Shown: positions 1 to 8,473 of the stretch, in pieces
Position numbering within the stretch: position 1 is the first letter of the stretch
Layout: every line of letters begins with the position of its first letter
Source: Rhodospirillaceae bacterium
GTDB taxonomy: Bacteria > Pseudomonadota > Alphaproteobacteria > Bin65
DNA: 45,383 nt
Direction of reading: 5' to 3'
NCBI GenBank assembly: GCA_009840595.1
Contig: VXNK01000087.1
Coordinates: 1 to 45,383 of the forward strand
The notes under the pieces: generated by a model
The model's input: only the letters and a program-made list of their open reading frames with translations
What the model was told of the DNA's origin: nothing
The model's database searches: none
Program-made: the position numbers and the translations under genes

Positions 1-66
1 GCCTCCGTCGCCGGCCGGATTTCTCCACTCGCTTCGCTTCGGTCGAAATGACGGGAAGGGGAGGCG
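1..66. repeat. fragment of a dispersed intergenic repeat
   Basis: The segment runs through TTTCTCCACTCGCTTCG, CGGTCGAAATGACGGG and AAGGGGAGG. The same order of words, slightly diverged, makes the right arm of the palindromic element at 36183-36335 (TTTCTCCGCTCCG, CCGGCCGAAAGGACGGGAGGGG). Two copies in 45 kb, both intergenic, suggest a REP- or MITE-like family. Only one arm is visible because the window starts here. Confidence 0.5.
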
Positions 67-70
67 GTGC

Positions 71-104
71 GATACGTCATGAAATTTCATGATTCGTCAT
101 GATC
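71..104. promoter_or_regulatory. phased TCATG box cluster A
   Basis: Three TCATG boxes recur exactly every 10 bases (TCATG at 78, 88 and 98), each after an A/T-rich or TTCG spacer. The first two form a perfect 16-base palindrome, TCATGAAATTTCATGA, at 78-93. A second cluster of the same design lies at 331-365. Spacing by one helical turn on one face of the DNA is typical of operators or iterons read by a multimeric protein. No regulator can be named and the target gene is unknown. Confidence 0.4.
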
Positions 105-330
105 CGTGGCGGTGTCCTCCTCCTGCCGCGCCGCCGCGCCCCATCCGTTCGGCCTGACCGGCCGACTGGACAGACCGGTCCGTATACCCCCTTTTTTTCT
201 CCGCCGGAGCCGCCTTTTCCGGTGCGGAATTCGCAGAAATCCGCCATTTCCGCTCCGGCGCCCGTGCACAAAATACGACAGGCTGTGCATAATTTCCCAA
301 GACAGCCGCACAAGAGGGGCAGCTCCCGAT

Positions 331-365
331 ATATGTCAGGAAATGTCATGTTCCGTCATGAGTCG
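331..365. promoter_or_regulatory. phased TCATG box cluster B
   Basis: This repeats the design of cluster A: GTCAGG, GTCATG and GTCATG at 10-base steps (335, 345, 355). Over about 33 bases it agrees with cluster A at roughly four positions in five. It lies just left of the AT-rich patch at 370-430, which contains TATATT- and TATATA-like hexamers, so it may control a promoter or an opening site there. The function is inferred only from layout. Confidence 0.4.
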
Positions 366-538
366 CTCGGCTCAAATAATCCTCTTTTGTTCATATATTA
401 CAGCATATATACTTGTCAATAGGATTTAAGGGAGAAGCTGCATATCCAGCCCTGGCGTGGACCGGCGGGCGGCGCGGCGCCCTTTGTGCAGGGGACTCTC
501 CCGAAGCGGGCAAAGGACGGCATCGGCCGGACAGGCCG

Positions 539-1579
539 TCAGGCCGGCGGCGCCCCCTGGGAGAAGCGAGCGGCATCGAAGGCTTCGGCGGCGGCGCGGA
601 TCAGGGCCGGGCCTTCGTAGATCAGGCCGGTATAGAGCTGGACCAGCGTAGCGCCGGCGGCCCGCTTGGCGGCGGCGTCCGGGCCGCTCGCGATGCCGCC
701 GACGCCGATAATCGGCAGGTCCGGGCCGAGCCGCTCGCGGAAAGCGCCGAGCAGCGCCGTGGACGGCGCCATCAGGGGCCGGCCGGACAGGCCGCCGGCT
801 TCGCCCGCCAGGGGCGAGCGCAGCGACGCCGGGCGGGCGACGGTCGTGTTGCTGACGATCAGCCCGTCGAGCAGCGGCGTCTCCGCGACCCCGGCGATGT
901 CGTCGATATCCGCCGGCTCCAGGTCCGGCGCGACCTTCAGCAACAGCGGCTGCCCCGCCGGCCCCGAATCCTCAAGGGCGGCCCGCACCGGCTCCAGCAG
1001 GCCGCGCAGCGCCGCCGCATCCTGGAGCGCACGCAGGCCCGGCGTGTTCGGCGAGGAGACGTTGACGACGAGATAATCGGCATAGGGCGCCAGCCGCCGC
1101 GCGCCGGCCGCATAGTCGGCCGCCTTGTCGTCGCTCGCCCGGTTCGCGCCCAGATTGACGCCGAGCGGCCCCGGCAGCGTTCGCCGCCGCAGCCCGGCCA
1201 GCCGCCGCTCGGCATAGTCCAGCCCCTTGCTGTTGAAGCCGTAGCGGTTGATGACCGCGCCGTCCTCCGGCAGGCGGAAGACCCGGGGGCGGGGGTTGCC
1301 CGGCTGGGGTTGCGGCGTCACCGAGCCGACCTCGACGAAGCCGAAGCCGAGGGCGAAGGCGGCGCGCACCGCCTCGGCGTCCTTGTCGAAGCCGGCGGCG
1401 AGGCCGACCGGGTTCGGAAAGTCCAGGCCGAACACACGCTGCGGCGCGCTGCGGTGCGGGCCGCCCTCCAGGGGCAGCCGCAGCGCCTGGGCGCCGCGCA
1501 ACAGGCGGACCGTCCAGCGGTGGGCCGCTTCCGGCGGCAGCAGGCGCAACAGGCGGACGGACGGTTCAGCCAGCGTCAT
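539..1579 (-). CDS. pyrD: dihydroorotate dehydrogenase (quinone), class 2
   Basis: This FMN enzyme oxidises dihydroorotate to orotate in pyrimidine synthesis and passes electrons to membrane quinone. The 346-residue product fits class 2 (E. coli PyrD 336). It has AAGFDKD at 61-67, NRYGFNSKG at 111-119 and NVSSPNTPGLR at 173-183, which carries the class-2 catalytic serine (Ser175/176). SNTT and GVGGI phosphate-binding segments follow. The N-terminal 45 residues form the amphipathic membrane-contact helices of this class. The ATG at 1579 was chosen because the family N-terminus begins there; the open frame runs upstream only into the CitE-like gene, which ends 53 bp away and may be co-transcribed. 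Confidence 0.96.
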   Translation of the reverse strand: MTLAEPSVRLLRLLPPEAAHRWTVRLLRGAQALRLPLEGGPHRSAPQRVFGLDFPNPVGLAAGFDKDAEAVRAAFALGFGFVEVGSVTPQPQPGNPRPRVFRLPEDGAVINRYGFNSKGLDYAERRLAGLRRRTLPGPLGVNLGANRASDDKAADYAAGARRLAPYADYLVVNVSSPNTPGLRALQDAAALRGLLEPVRAALEDSGPAGQPLLLKVAPDLEPADIDDIAGVAETPLLDGLIVSNTTVARPASLRSPLAGEAGGLSGRPLMAPSTALLGAFRERLGPDLPIIGVGGIASGPDAAAKRAAGATLVQLYTGLIYEGPALIRAAAEAFDAARFSQGAPPA

Positions 1580-1632
1580 GGCGGCGCTTTCCGCGGCCGG
1601 AATCTTCGGCCCCTTCGCAGCCCTTCGGCCCG

Positions 1633-2532
1633 TCAGGCCGCCAGGCGTTCGATCGCTTCGGCCAGCGCGACCGTCCGGTGCGCCTCTTCGACATGGAGGG
1701 CCTCGATGAGTTTGCCGTCGACCAGCACGACGCCGGCGCCGGCCGCTTCCGCTTCGCCATGGGCGGCGATGATCCGGCGCGACCATGCGATCTCGCCGTC
1801 GTCCGGCGCGAAAGCCCGGTTTGCGGCGGCGATCTGCTTCGGGTGGATCAGCGTCTTGCCGTCGAAGCCCAGGTCGCGGCCCTGCCGGCAGGCCGCTTCG
1901 TGGGCCGCGTCGTCGCCGAGATCCAGCGACACGCCGTCGAGGATCGCAAGGCGGTGCGCGCGCGCCGCGAGCAGCGCCAGGCCGAGGGCCGGCAGCAGCG
2001 GCGCGCGCCCCGGCACATGCCGGGCCTGCAAGTCCTTTGCCAGATCGGACGTCCCCATCACCAGGCAGCTCAGGCGCGGGCTGGATGCGGCGATCTCTTC
2101 GGCATGGAGCACGCCCATCGGCGTTTCGATCATGCACATGACCGCCATGTCGTCCGGCGCGCCGCAGTCCGCCATCAGCGCCTCCAGATGCCGGACCTGG
2201 TCGGCGCTCTCCACCTTGGGCAGCAGGATGGCGTCGGCGCCGCAGCGGGCGACCGCCGGCAGGTCGGCATGGCCCCAGCCGGTATCGAGCCCGTTGATCC
2301 GGACGACGACTTCGCGCCCGCCGTAGCCGCCGGACGCCGCGGCGGCGCAGACCCGGTCGCGCGCAGCGTCCTTGGCGTCGGGCGCAACCGCGTCTTCCAG
2401 ATCGAGAATCAGCATGTCGGCGGGCAGGCTCTGCGCTTTTTCGAGGGCGCGGGCGTTGGCGCCCGGCATGTAGAGCGCAGAGCGGCGCGGGCGGCTTCTT
2501 TTCACATCGGGGAGAGCACGCGAAAAATCCAT
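1633..2532 (-). CDS. CoA ester lyase, CitE/HpcH-HpaI aldolase family
   Basis: This is a TIM-barrel lyase of the CitE type, which cleaves (or hydrolyses) malyl-CoA, citramalyl-CoA or citryl esters using Mg2+. The 299-residue protein shows RSALYMPG near 18-24, DLEDAV at 44-49, LPKVES at 104-109, the metal-binding glutamate in MIETPMG at 134-140, GTSDLAKDL from 160 and GFDGKTLIHPKQI at 222-234. No citrate lyase alpha or gamma subunit lies nearby, so it is a stand-alone enzyme of the Mcl/CLYBL kind, with exact substrate open. ATG at 2532 starts where the family does; the frame extends 42 codons upstream, but that stretch is not family-like. Confidence 0.9.
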   Translation of the reverse strand: MDFSRALPDVKRSRPRRSALYMPGANARALEKAQSLPADMLILDLEDAVAPDAKDAARDRVCAAAASGGYGGREVVVRINGLDTGWGHADLPAVARCGADAILLPKVESADQVRHLEALMADCGAPDDMAVMCMIETPMGVLHAEEIAASSPRLSCLVMGTSDLAKDLQARHVPGRAPLLPALGLALLAARAHRLAILDGVSLDLGDDAAHEAACRQGRDLGFDGKTLIHPKQIAAANRAFAPDDGEIAWSRRIIAAHGEAEAAGAGVVLVDGKLIEALHVEEAHRTVALAEAIERLAA

Positions 2533-2760
2533 TGACGACAGCAAGGTCCCGAAGAAAAGCTGGGACCATCTAGCGACCGCCCGCCGGGTCCGGCACGTTG
2601 ACAGAAGGCCGCACAGCGAGACGCATTCGTCCGGCGGTGCCGGGATTTCGCCGGACATCAGATCGGTTAACCGGTACTATCGCCGGTCGATAATCCGGGC
2701 AAAGCACCGGTCGCGCGAGCAGCCGGCCGAATGGAGTGCGGGACGGGAAAACGGGGCGGA

Positions 2761-3606
2761 ATGCAGGTTCTTTCGGTCCAGTCCACAGTGGCCTACGGCC
2801 GTGTCGGCAACGCAGCGGCGACGTTTCCGTTGCAGCGGCTGGGCCATGAGGTGTGGCCGGTCGCGACGGTGAACTACAGCAATCATCCCGGCTACGGCAG
2901 CCACCGCGGCGGCGTTTATCGCGCCACCGACATTGCGGAAATTCTGGACGAACTGGACCGGCGCGGCGCCTTTCACCGTTGCGATGCAGTATTGAGCGGC
3001 TTTCTCGGCGCAGCGGCGACCGGGCCGGTACTGCTGAACGCGGTCGACCGGATCAAGCGCGCCAATCCGAAGGCGCTGTACGTCCTGGATCCGGTGATCG
3101 GCGATGCCGAGCGCGGCGTCTATGTCGCCGACGGCCTTATCGAGTTTTTCCGCGACGAAGCCCTGGGCCATGCCGATATCGTCCTGCCGAACCAGTTCGA
3201 ACTGGCCCAGCTTACGGGCCGGACGATCGATAGTATCGATTCGGCGGCCGACGCGGCGGCATCGCTGCTGGATCGCGGCCCGTCGACGGTTGTCGTGACC
3301 GGCTTGCGGCGCAATAACGGCATGACCGTGCTGCTGGTCACGCGCGGGGAAGCCTGGTCGGTCACGACGCCGATCGTGGACATCGCCTCCTATGGCGCCG
3401 GAGACGCCTTTGCCGCATTGTTCCTGGGAGCGTATTTCGACCTCGGCGACCCGCGCGCCGCCGTTTCGAGAGCGGCCGGTTCGTTATACGGTATATTCCG
3501 GGCGACCCAGAGGCTTGAAGAGGATTCGTTGGCGTTGGTTCCCGCGCAGCAGGAAATTGTCAGGCCGACCGAGCGTTTCGACGCGTTGCCCGTGCGGTCC
3601 CGATAG
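2761..3606 (+). CDS. pdxY: pyridoxal kinase
   Basis: It phosphorylates pyridoxal to PLP in the vitamin B6 salvage pathway. The 281-residue protein is a ribokinase-fold kinase of PdxY type (E. coli 287). It opens with LSVQSTVAYGRVGN, has VNYSNHPGYG for substrate binding, YVLDPVIGD, VLPNQFELAQLTG, and the anion-hole and catalytic-base motif SYGAGDAFAA. An ATG 30 bp upstream is in frame, but the ATG at 2761 matches the family start and follows GGGGCGGA. It faces the CitE-like gene. The LysE-family gene starts 21 bp downstream, probably in the same transcript. Confidence 0.94.
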   Translation: MQVLSVQSTVAYGRVGNAAATFPLQRLGHEVWPVATVNYSNHPGYGSHRGGVYRATDIAEILDELDRRGAFHRCDAVLSGFLGAAATGPVLLNAVDRIKRANPKALYVLDPVIGDAERGVYVADGLIEFFRDEALGHADIVLPNQFELAQLTGRTIDSIDSAADAAASLLDRGPSTVVVTGLRRNNGMTVLLVTRGEAWSVTTPIVDIASYGAGDAFAALFLGAYFDLGDPRAAVSRAAGSLYGIFRATQRLEEDSLALVPAQQEIVRPTERFDALPVRSR

Positions 3607-3627
3607 GCGGAACGGGGACGGCCGCTC

Positions 3628-4281
3628 GTGGATTTCGTGTTGTTCGCCAAGGGGGCGATCGCGGGCTTCGTCATCGCGGCGCCGGTCGGACCGGTCGGGA
3701 TCATGGTGGCCCAGCGCACCCTCGCAAAGGGCCACGCAGCCGGCCTGATCGCCGGCGCCGGCGGCGCGCTGGCCGATACCGTCTTCGGCGCCATTGCCGC
3801 TTTCGGCATCACCTTCGTCGCCGCGTTCCTGCACGAGATCGAGCCGAGCCTGCGGCTGGGCGGCGGCATCCTGCTGATCCTGCTGGGCTTGCTGACCGCG
3901 CTCAAGACGGTCAAGACGGACGCCAGGCCGCGCCTGTCCTTCGCCCGCAGTTTCGGCGATTTCGCCACCTGCTTCATCCTGACCATCACCAATCCGGCGA
4001 CGATCGCCAGCCTCATCGTCGTGTTCCCGGCCCTCGGCGCCATCGTGCCGGAAGGCGATCTCGCCCGCGCCTGGACGCTGATTCTCGGCGTTTTCGCGGG
4101 GTCGACCCTCTGGTGGCTCACGCTCGCCGGCCTCACCAGCCTGTTCCGGACCGGTCTGAACGAGGCGCGGATGCAGACGATCAACCGGATTTCCGGCGTG
4201 GCGATCGTGTGTTTCGGCATTGTCGTACTGGTCAGCGTGACCCGCCTGGGCAAATCGCTGCTCGATCTGGCGCCGGTCTAG
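3628..4281 (+). CDS. LysE/RhtB-family amino-acid exporter
   Basis: This is an inner-membrane exporter of 217 residues with about six hydrophobic segments, the LysE/RhtB size. Near the N-terminus it has the family signature AAPVGPVG (residues 16-23). TNPATIASL in the middle matches the conserved NP motif of the fourth segment. These proteins export amino acids or related small solutes; the substrate cannot be read from sequence. It begins with GTG 21 bp after pdxY and ends 34 bp before the convergent acyl-CoA ligase gene. Confidence 0.88.
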   Translation: MDFVLFAKGAIAGFVIAAPVGPVGIMVAQRTLAKGHAAGLIAGAGGALADTVFGAIAAFGITFVAAFLHEIEPSLRLGGGILLILLGLLTALKTVKTDARPRLSFARSFGDFATCFILTITNPATIASLIVVFPALGAIVPEGDLARAWTLILGVFAGSTLWWLTLAGLTSLFRTGLNEARMQTINRISGVAIVCFGIVVLVSVTRLGKSLLDLAPV

Positions 4282-4315
4282 CCCGGATTTCTCGCCCCGG
4301 GTGCCGGCCGTTGCG

Positions 4316-5947
4316 TCACGCCGCGGGGCGCGGCGCCTTCTTCATGCTGCGCAGGTCGATGGCGGCCGGATTTTCCGCCGGATCGCCGCCCAGGTCCTTC
4401 AGGTCGGCTTTCCTGATCTTGTTGGTCGCGGTGACCGGCAATTCGTCCAGGAACAGGACCCAGCCCGGCGCCTTGTAGTAGGCGAGCCGGGCGAGGCACC
4501 ACTCCACCAGGTCGCGCGCCGTCGCCTCGTCGCGGTCCCCGTCGCGTTCAGGGCCGGCAGCGGGCACGACGCAGGCCATGACCTCCTCGCCGCGCACCGG
4601 GTCGGGCGCCGCGATGACCGCCACCTGCGCCACGGCCGGGTGCTTGACGAGCTCCGTGTCGACCTCGAGCGCCGCGATATTCTCGCCCGACCGGCGGATG
4701 ATGTTCTTGTCGCGGTCGACGAAATAGAAGCGGCCGTCCGGCGCACGCATGGCGACATCGCCGGTGTGGAACCACCCGCCGCGCCAGTCCCGCTCGGTCG
4801 TCGCTTCGTCCTTGTAGTAGCCGGAGAAGAAGAGGCGGCGCGGATCGTCCGCGGACTTCCGGACGATCAGGCTGCCGGGGGTGCCGTCGGGCACATCGTT
4901 GTCGTCATCGTCGACGATGCGCGCTTCGCAGCCGGCGGGCCGGCCGATACAGCGCTTGCCCGGGTCGTGGGGCGGCCGGTTGGCCGCGATGGTCGCGCCG
5001 GCGCCGGTTTCGGTCATCGCCCAGCCCTCGATCAGGGGGAAGCCGAAGCGCTCCTCGAAGGGGATATGCTGGGCCGGATCGACATTGGCGCCGAAGCCGA
5101 ACTTCACCCGGTTGTCCCGCTCCGCCGGATCCTCCGGGACATTGAGCAGGATGGCCGGCATGACGCCGAGATAGTGGACGATGGTCGCGCCGGTGTCGCG
5201 CACGTCCCGCCACCAGGTCGAGGGATGGAACCGGTCGAGCTGGATCAGCGTGCCGCGCGCCAGCAGCATGGCGACGAAGGAGCAGGCCATGGCGTTCATG
5301 TGGAACAGCGGCAGCGGCGTCAGCAGCCGCTCCTGCCCGTGTTCGACCGCGGCCAGCCCGCCCTGGTCGACATACCAGCGGCCGACACCGGCGTAATAGT
5401 CGTTGGACAGCATGCAGCCCTTGGGCCGGCCGGTCGTGCCGGAGGTGTACATGAGCGCGCATTCGCTCGCCCCCGTCGGCGCGTCGCTGTGCGGCGGCGG
5501 GGGCGCTTCGGGCGGCGGATCGTCCGCGCCGACCGCCGGGAGGCGCCGGCCGGCCGCCGCGGCCGCCGCCTTGAGGTCGGCGACGCGCTCCGGCACTCCG
5601 ACGGCCAGGACGCAGTCGCTGTGGTCGAGCAGGTAGGTCAGTTCCGCGCTGCGGTAGTAGGGATTGACCGGAACGACCGACACCCCCAGCGCGTTCAACG
5701 CCAGCCAGTGGACGATGAAGTCCGGCCGGTTCTCCAGCAGGATCGCGACCCGATGGCCGTGGCCGTAGCCCGCCGCGGCATAGGCGGCCCGCTTTTCGTC
5801 GATCCGCACCAGTCCCTCGGCATAGGTCAGGGTCGCGCCGCCCGGCGCATAGCCCCCGGATGCGGAGGGCGGAATGACCAGGAACGGGCGGTCCGGCGCC
5901 TCGGCGGCGGCGGCCCTGAAGAGTCCGCAGACCGTCGGGTCGGTCAT
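4316..5947 (-). CDS. AMP-forming acyl-CoA synthetase
   Basis: This ANL-superfamily enzyme of 543 residues activates a carboxylic acid through an acyl-adenylate to its CoA ester. Visible motifs are the P-loop YTSGTTGRPKG, LFHMNAM, the A5 motif EGWAMTETGAG, WFHTGDVA, the hinge DRDKNIIRRSGENIA and the C-terminal catalytic lysine in TATNKIRKADL. It resembles crotonobetaine/carnitine-CoA or medium-chain ligases, but the acid is unknown. Its ATG overlaps the stop of the upstream racemase-fold gene by four bases, so the two are translationally coupled. The frame continues upstream through that gene out of frame; the start at 5947 is where the ligase fold begins. Confidence 0.92.
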   Translation of the reverse strand: MTDPTVCGLFRAAAAEAPDRPFLVIPPSASGGYAPGGATLTYAEGLVRIDEKRAAYAAAGYGHGHRVAILLENRPDFIVHWLALNALGVSVVPVNPYYRSAELTYLLDHSDCVLAVGVPERVADLKAAAAAAGRRLPAVGADDPPPEAPPPPHSDAPTGASECALMYTSGTTGRPKGCMLSNDYYAGVGRWYVDQGGLAAVEHGQERLLTPLPLFHMNAMACSFVAMLLARGTLIQLDRFHPSTWWRDVRDTGATIVHYLGVMPAILLNVPEDPAERDNRVKFGFGANVDPAQHIPFEERFGFPLIEGWAMTETGAGATIAANRPPHDPGKRCIGRPAGCEARIVDDDDNDVPDGTPGSLIVRKSADDPRRLFFSGYYKDEATTERDWRGGWFHTGDVAMRAPDGRFYFVDRDKNIIRRSGENIAALEVDTELVKHPAVAQVAVIAAPDPVRGEEVMACVVPAAGPERDGDRDEATARDLVEWCLARLAYYKAPGWVLFLDELPVTATNKIRKADLKDLGGDPAENPAAIDLRSMKKAPRPAA

Positions 5948-6705
5948 TGCCCGAGAAAGTCTTTCATCGCGCCGTCGCTCGGCCGGGCGAAATTGGACCG
6001 GCGGCTGACCGCGGTGCCGTCGATCGCCTTGAGCCTCACCGCCGTTTCGATCTGCTTCACCAGGATGTTGATGCCGTTCAGGACCGGCGCCCCGCCGACA
6101 TTGAAGCCATGCTCGGACGCCAGCAGCAGCATCGGCAGGCCGCCGGCCGGGATCAGGGCGTCGACGCCCTCGTCGACAAAGGGCTGCGCCTGGGCGACGA
6201 ACTGGTCGCGGATGCCTTCGTAGACCGACCGGTCGGAGAGCGCGGCGACGTAATCGAGCGGCGAGGTCGTCATCGCGCGCACGCCGGTCATCCGGCTGCC
6301 CAGCCCGTAGGCGGCGATCTGGTCCTCGTGCCACGGGATGAACACCGGGTGGATGGTGACCAGGCCGGTCTTGCGGGCCAGGGTGCAGGCGTGGAGCATG
6401 GTCGTCTCGCCCAGCCCGAGCACCGGGATGTCGACGACCGATTTCGATTCCATCAGGCCGGAATCCTGGAAATGGCCGACGGCGAAGGCGTCATAGCCTT
6501 CTTCCTGGGCCCGCACGGCATTCTTCACGACCTGCACGCCGAGGCGCATTTCCGTGATCGGGTGCACATTGGTCGCCGACGGATACAGGGTGTGGACGAC
6601 CAGTTCCGTATCCGGATCGGCGACCGACCGGAGATGGTCTCTCAGACGATCCAGATAGGCCTTCGATTCGTCCTCGTGGGTAAAGCTCTGATACCAGATT
6701 CGCAT
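5944..6705 (-). CDS. Asp/Glu/hydantoin racemase-fold protein lacking catalytic cysteines
   Basis: The 253-residue protein has the two-domain racemase fold of the Asp/Glu/hydantoin racemase superfamily. Conserved landmarks include LYPSATNVHP, VPVLGLGET-like VDIPVLGLGET (91-101) and the C-terminal GGAPVLNG segment. The family normally uses one cysteine in each half. Here the first site reads AVGHFQDSG with His78 where cysteine is expected, and the second reads LIPAGGLP with Ala187-Gly188 instead of GC. A classical two-base racemase mechanism therefore looks unlikely; isomerase, decarboxylase or binding roles are possible. Coupling to the ligase suggests shared metabolism of one acid. ATG at 6705 follows GAGGACGAG. 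Confidence 0.85.
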   Translation of the reverse strand: MRIWYQSFTHEDESKAYLDRLRDHLRSVADPDTELVVHTLYPSATNVHPITEMRLGVQVVKNAVRAQEEGYDAFAVGHFQDSGLMESKSVVDIPVLGLGETTMLHACTLARKTGLVTIHPVFIPWHEDQIAAYGLGSRMTGVRAMTTSPLDYVAALSDRSVYEGIRDQFVAQAQPFVDEGVDALIPAGGLPMLLLASEHGFNVGGAPVLNGINILVKQIETAVRLKAIDGTAVSRRSNFARPSDGAMKDFLGQ

Positions 6706-6838
6706 GGCGGTCTCGTCCTCTGGCAGCCGCCCCGGCACGACGGGGCGGACCCGGGGGCGGAATCGGGGGCGGCCGCGCGCCCGGCCACCGGCCCTGCGAT
6801 CGCGGGCCATACGATCGCGGGCCGCGCAATCCGGGAAA

Positions 6839-6914
6839 TGGTGCCGATGGAGGGACTCGAACCCCCGACCCACGCATTACGAATGCGTTGCTCTACCGGC
6901 TGAGCTACATCGGC
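6839..6914 (-). tRNA. tRNA-Thr (anticodon CGU)
   Basis: A 76-nt cloverleaf on the minus strand. The acceptor stem GCCGATG pairs fully with CATCGGC. The anticodon arm is ACGCA-TTCGTAA-TGCGT, which places CGT in the loop and reads ACG threonine codons. The T arm carries GGTTCGAGTCC, and 3' CCA is encoded in the DNA. A promoter is visible upstream at 6965-6993. Confidence 0.97.
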
Positions 6915-6964
6915 ATCGTTCCGGCGTTTGCGGCCAGGCGGCGCACCGGTTCGCGGACCGCAGG

Positions 6965-6993
6965 CATTTAGCCATCCCGGCGCCGCCGGTCAA
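6965..6993 (-). promoter_or_regulatory. sigma-70 type promoter for tRNA-Thr
   Basis: Reading the minus strand, TTGACC (6993-6988) is followed by a 17-base spacer and TAAATG (6970-6965). Both hexamers are near consensus at ideal spacing. Transcription would start about 45 bases before the mature tRNA. Confidence 0.65.
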
Positions 6994-7042
6994 TGAAGCG
7001 CCGACGGCGAACGGTCGCCGCGCCGGGCCCCGGGCGGACGCT

Positions 7043-8452
7043 TCAGGCTTGAGGCGCCTCCAGAACGCCGCCCGCCCGGGCTTCGACCGCTCCCGATTCG
7101 GCCGTCCCCGTTTCAACCGGCTTGCCCTCCTGCGCCGCCTCGTCGTGCGGCATGACCCGGGGCGGCGTGGTCCAGCGCAGGGTCTCGAAGGCGCCGCAAT
7201 GGCCGCACAGTGCGGACCACTCCCGCGCCGTCGCGCCGCAATTGCCGCACAGCCACGCCGGCTCGCGCGGCGCTTCCGAGGCCCGGGACAGCCAGTCGCG
7301 CGCCAGCGCGGCGTCGCCGTTTTCCGCCTGCTCCAGTTCGGCGAACAGCCGGCAGAAAGCCGAATCCGGGCTGTCGCCGCCGCCTTCTTCAAGGTGTTTG
7401 CGCGCCTGGCCCCAGAGCCGCGCTTCGAGCAGCGCCCGCGCCATCGTCAGATGGGATTCCCGCGCGTCCGGCGCCAGCCCGGCGAGCGCCTCGGCCGCCT
7501 TGAGCCGGTTCATCGGATCGGCGCCGCCCTCGACCTGGAGATACAGGCGCGCCAGGTCCGGATGCGGCTCGGCCTGCCAGGCCTGCTCGGCCGCCTTGCG
7601 GGCGGCCCGGTTCTTGCCGTCGGCGTGCAGCAGGGCAACCAGCTGCAGGGTGGCGGGCAGGAAGGTCGGCGCCGCCTTCTGCGCCTTGCGCGCCCGGTCC
7701 AGGGCGAGACGGCGCTGGCCGGCCCGCTCCGCCATCAGGCTGAGCTGGACCAGCAGGGCCGCATCGCGCGGCGCGCCTTCGGCCGGCGAGACGGCTTCCG
7801 CCGCCATCGCATCGCGCAGGGTCGCCTCGGCGTCCTCCCAGCGCCGGCCCTTGATCTGGAGTTGGAACAGACGGGTCAAGGCCCAGGGCGCCTGCGGGCT
7901 CAGCCTGCGCGCCCGTTCCGCCAGTTCCATCGCCGCCGCGTCGTCGCCGGCCTGCTCGGCCAGGGTCAACAGGCCCCGGAGCCCGAGCAGTTCGGTTTCC
8001 TGCGTCTCCAGCATCGCTTCGTAGAATTTGCGCGCAACGTCCGGCCGGCCCTCCATCTGGGCCGCCTGGGCGCCGATCAGCAGCGCGCCCGGCGGCCGGC
8101 CGAGCACTTCGCTCGCCCTGCGGGCCTGGCGCCGGGCTTCCGCCGCATCGCCGGCCGCGACCGCGACCATGCCCCGGGTCAGCGCCAGATAGCCGCTTTC
8201 GCGCCGCCGGGCCGCACGGTTTGCCAGGGCGGCTTTCGGCGCGCGCAGGAACAGCCGCCACAACTGGTAGAGTCCGGCGCCCGCGAGGAAGAGCAGGCCG
8301 ACGAACAGCACGATCATCGCCACCGAGGTGTCGACCCGCCAGCCGCGCCATACCAGCGTGGCGGCGCCGGGGGTCTCGGTCAGCCACGCCGCCAGCGCCG
8401 CCACCGCGAAGAAGGCGACCAGCGACAGGAAGACCCGGACGAACAGGGACAT
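7043..8452 (-). CDS. hemY: HemY-like inner-membrane TPR protein
   Basis: This is the alphaproteobacterial HemY N-terminal-domain protein of 469 residues, encoded with the haem genes; its exact role in tetrapyrrole synthesis is not established. Two hydrophobic segments lie near residues 5-25 and 42-66, then a long TPR-like helical array. Near the C-terminus, residues 400-427 hold a zinc-ribbon or rubredoxin-like knot with CGNC and CGHC pairs. A variable acidic tail of about 40 residues ends the protein. It is not the protoporphyrinogen oxidase also called HemY in Gram-positives. It is last in the hemC-hemD-mic60-hemY run, 21 bp after mic60. Confidence 0.88.
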   Translation of the reverse strand: MSLFVRVFLSLVAFFAVAALAAWLTETPGAATLVWRGWRVDTSVAMIVLFVGLLFLAGAGLYQLWRLFLRAPKAALANRAARRRESGYLALTRGMVAVAAGDAAEARRQARRASEVLGRPPGALLIGAQAAQMEGRPDVARKFYEAMLETQETELLGLRGLLTLAEQAGDDAAAMELAERARRLSPQAPWALTRLFQLQIKGRRWEDAEATLRDAMAAEAVSPAEGAPRDAALLVQLSLMAERAGQRRLALDRARKAQKAAPTFLPATLQLVALLHADGKNRAARKAAEQAWQAEPHPDLARLYLQVEGGADPMNRLKAAEALAGLAPDARESHLTMARALLEARLWGQARKHLEEGGGDSPDSAFCRLFAELEQAENGDAALARDWLSRASEAPREPAWLCGNCGATAREWSALCGHCGAFETLRWTTPPRVMPHDEAAQEGKPVETGTAESGAVEARAGGVLEAPQA

Positions 8453-8473
8453 GGCGGCGGGCGCTCCGTCCTA

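Larger units (their letters stand above)
1..538. other. non-coding region downstream of pyrD
   Basis: No convincing gene is seen here: the short reading frames lack family resemblance and lie over low-complexity GC-rich sequence. The stretch holds a dispersed-repeat fragment at the left edge, two clusters of 10-bp-spaced TCATG boxes (71-104 and 331-365) and a clearly AT-rich patch at about 370-430, unusual against the surrounding GC level. The only adjacent gene, pyrD, reads leftward into it, so the region is 3' of pyrD and may contain its terminator. It may also be the upstream region of a gene beyond the left edge. Confidence 0.6.

Noticed and set aside
413..2326. Long plus-strand open frame opposite pyrD and the CitE-like gene
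   Set aside because: It lies antisense to two genes with clear family motifs; high GC makes stop codons rare, and its product is low-complexity Arg/Ala/Gly.
4301..6223. Long plus-strand open frame opposite the acyl-CoA ligase
   Set aside because: It has no family motif and is antisense to a gene with all ANL motifs.
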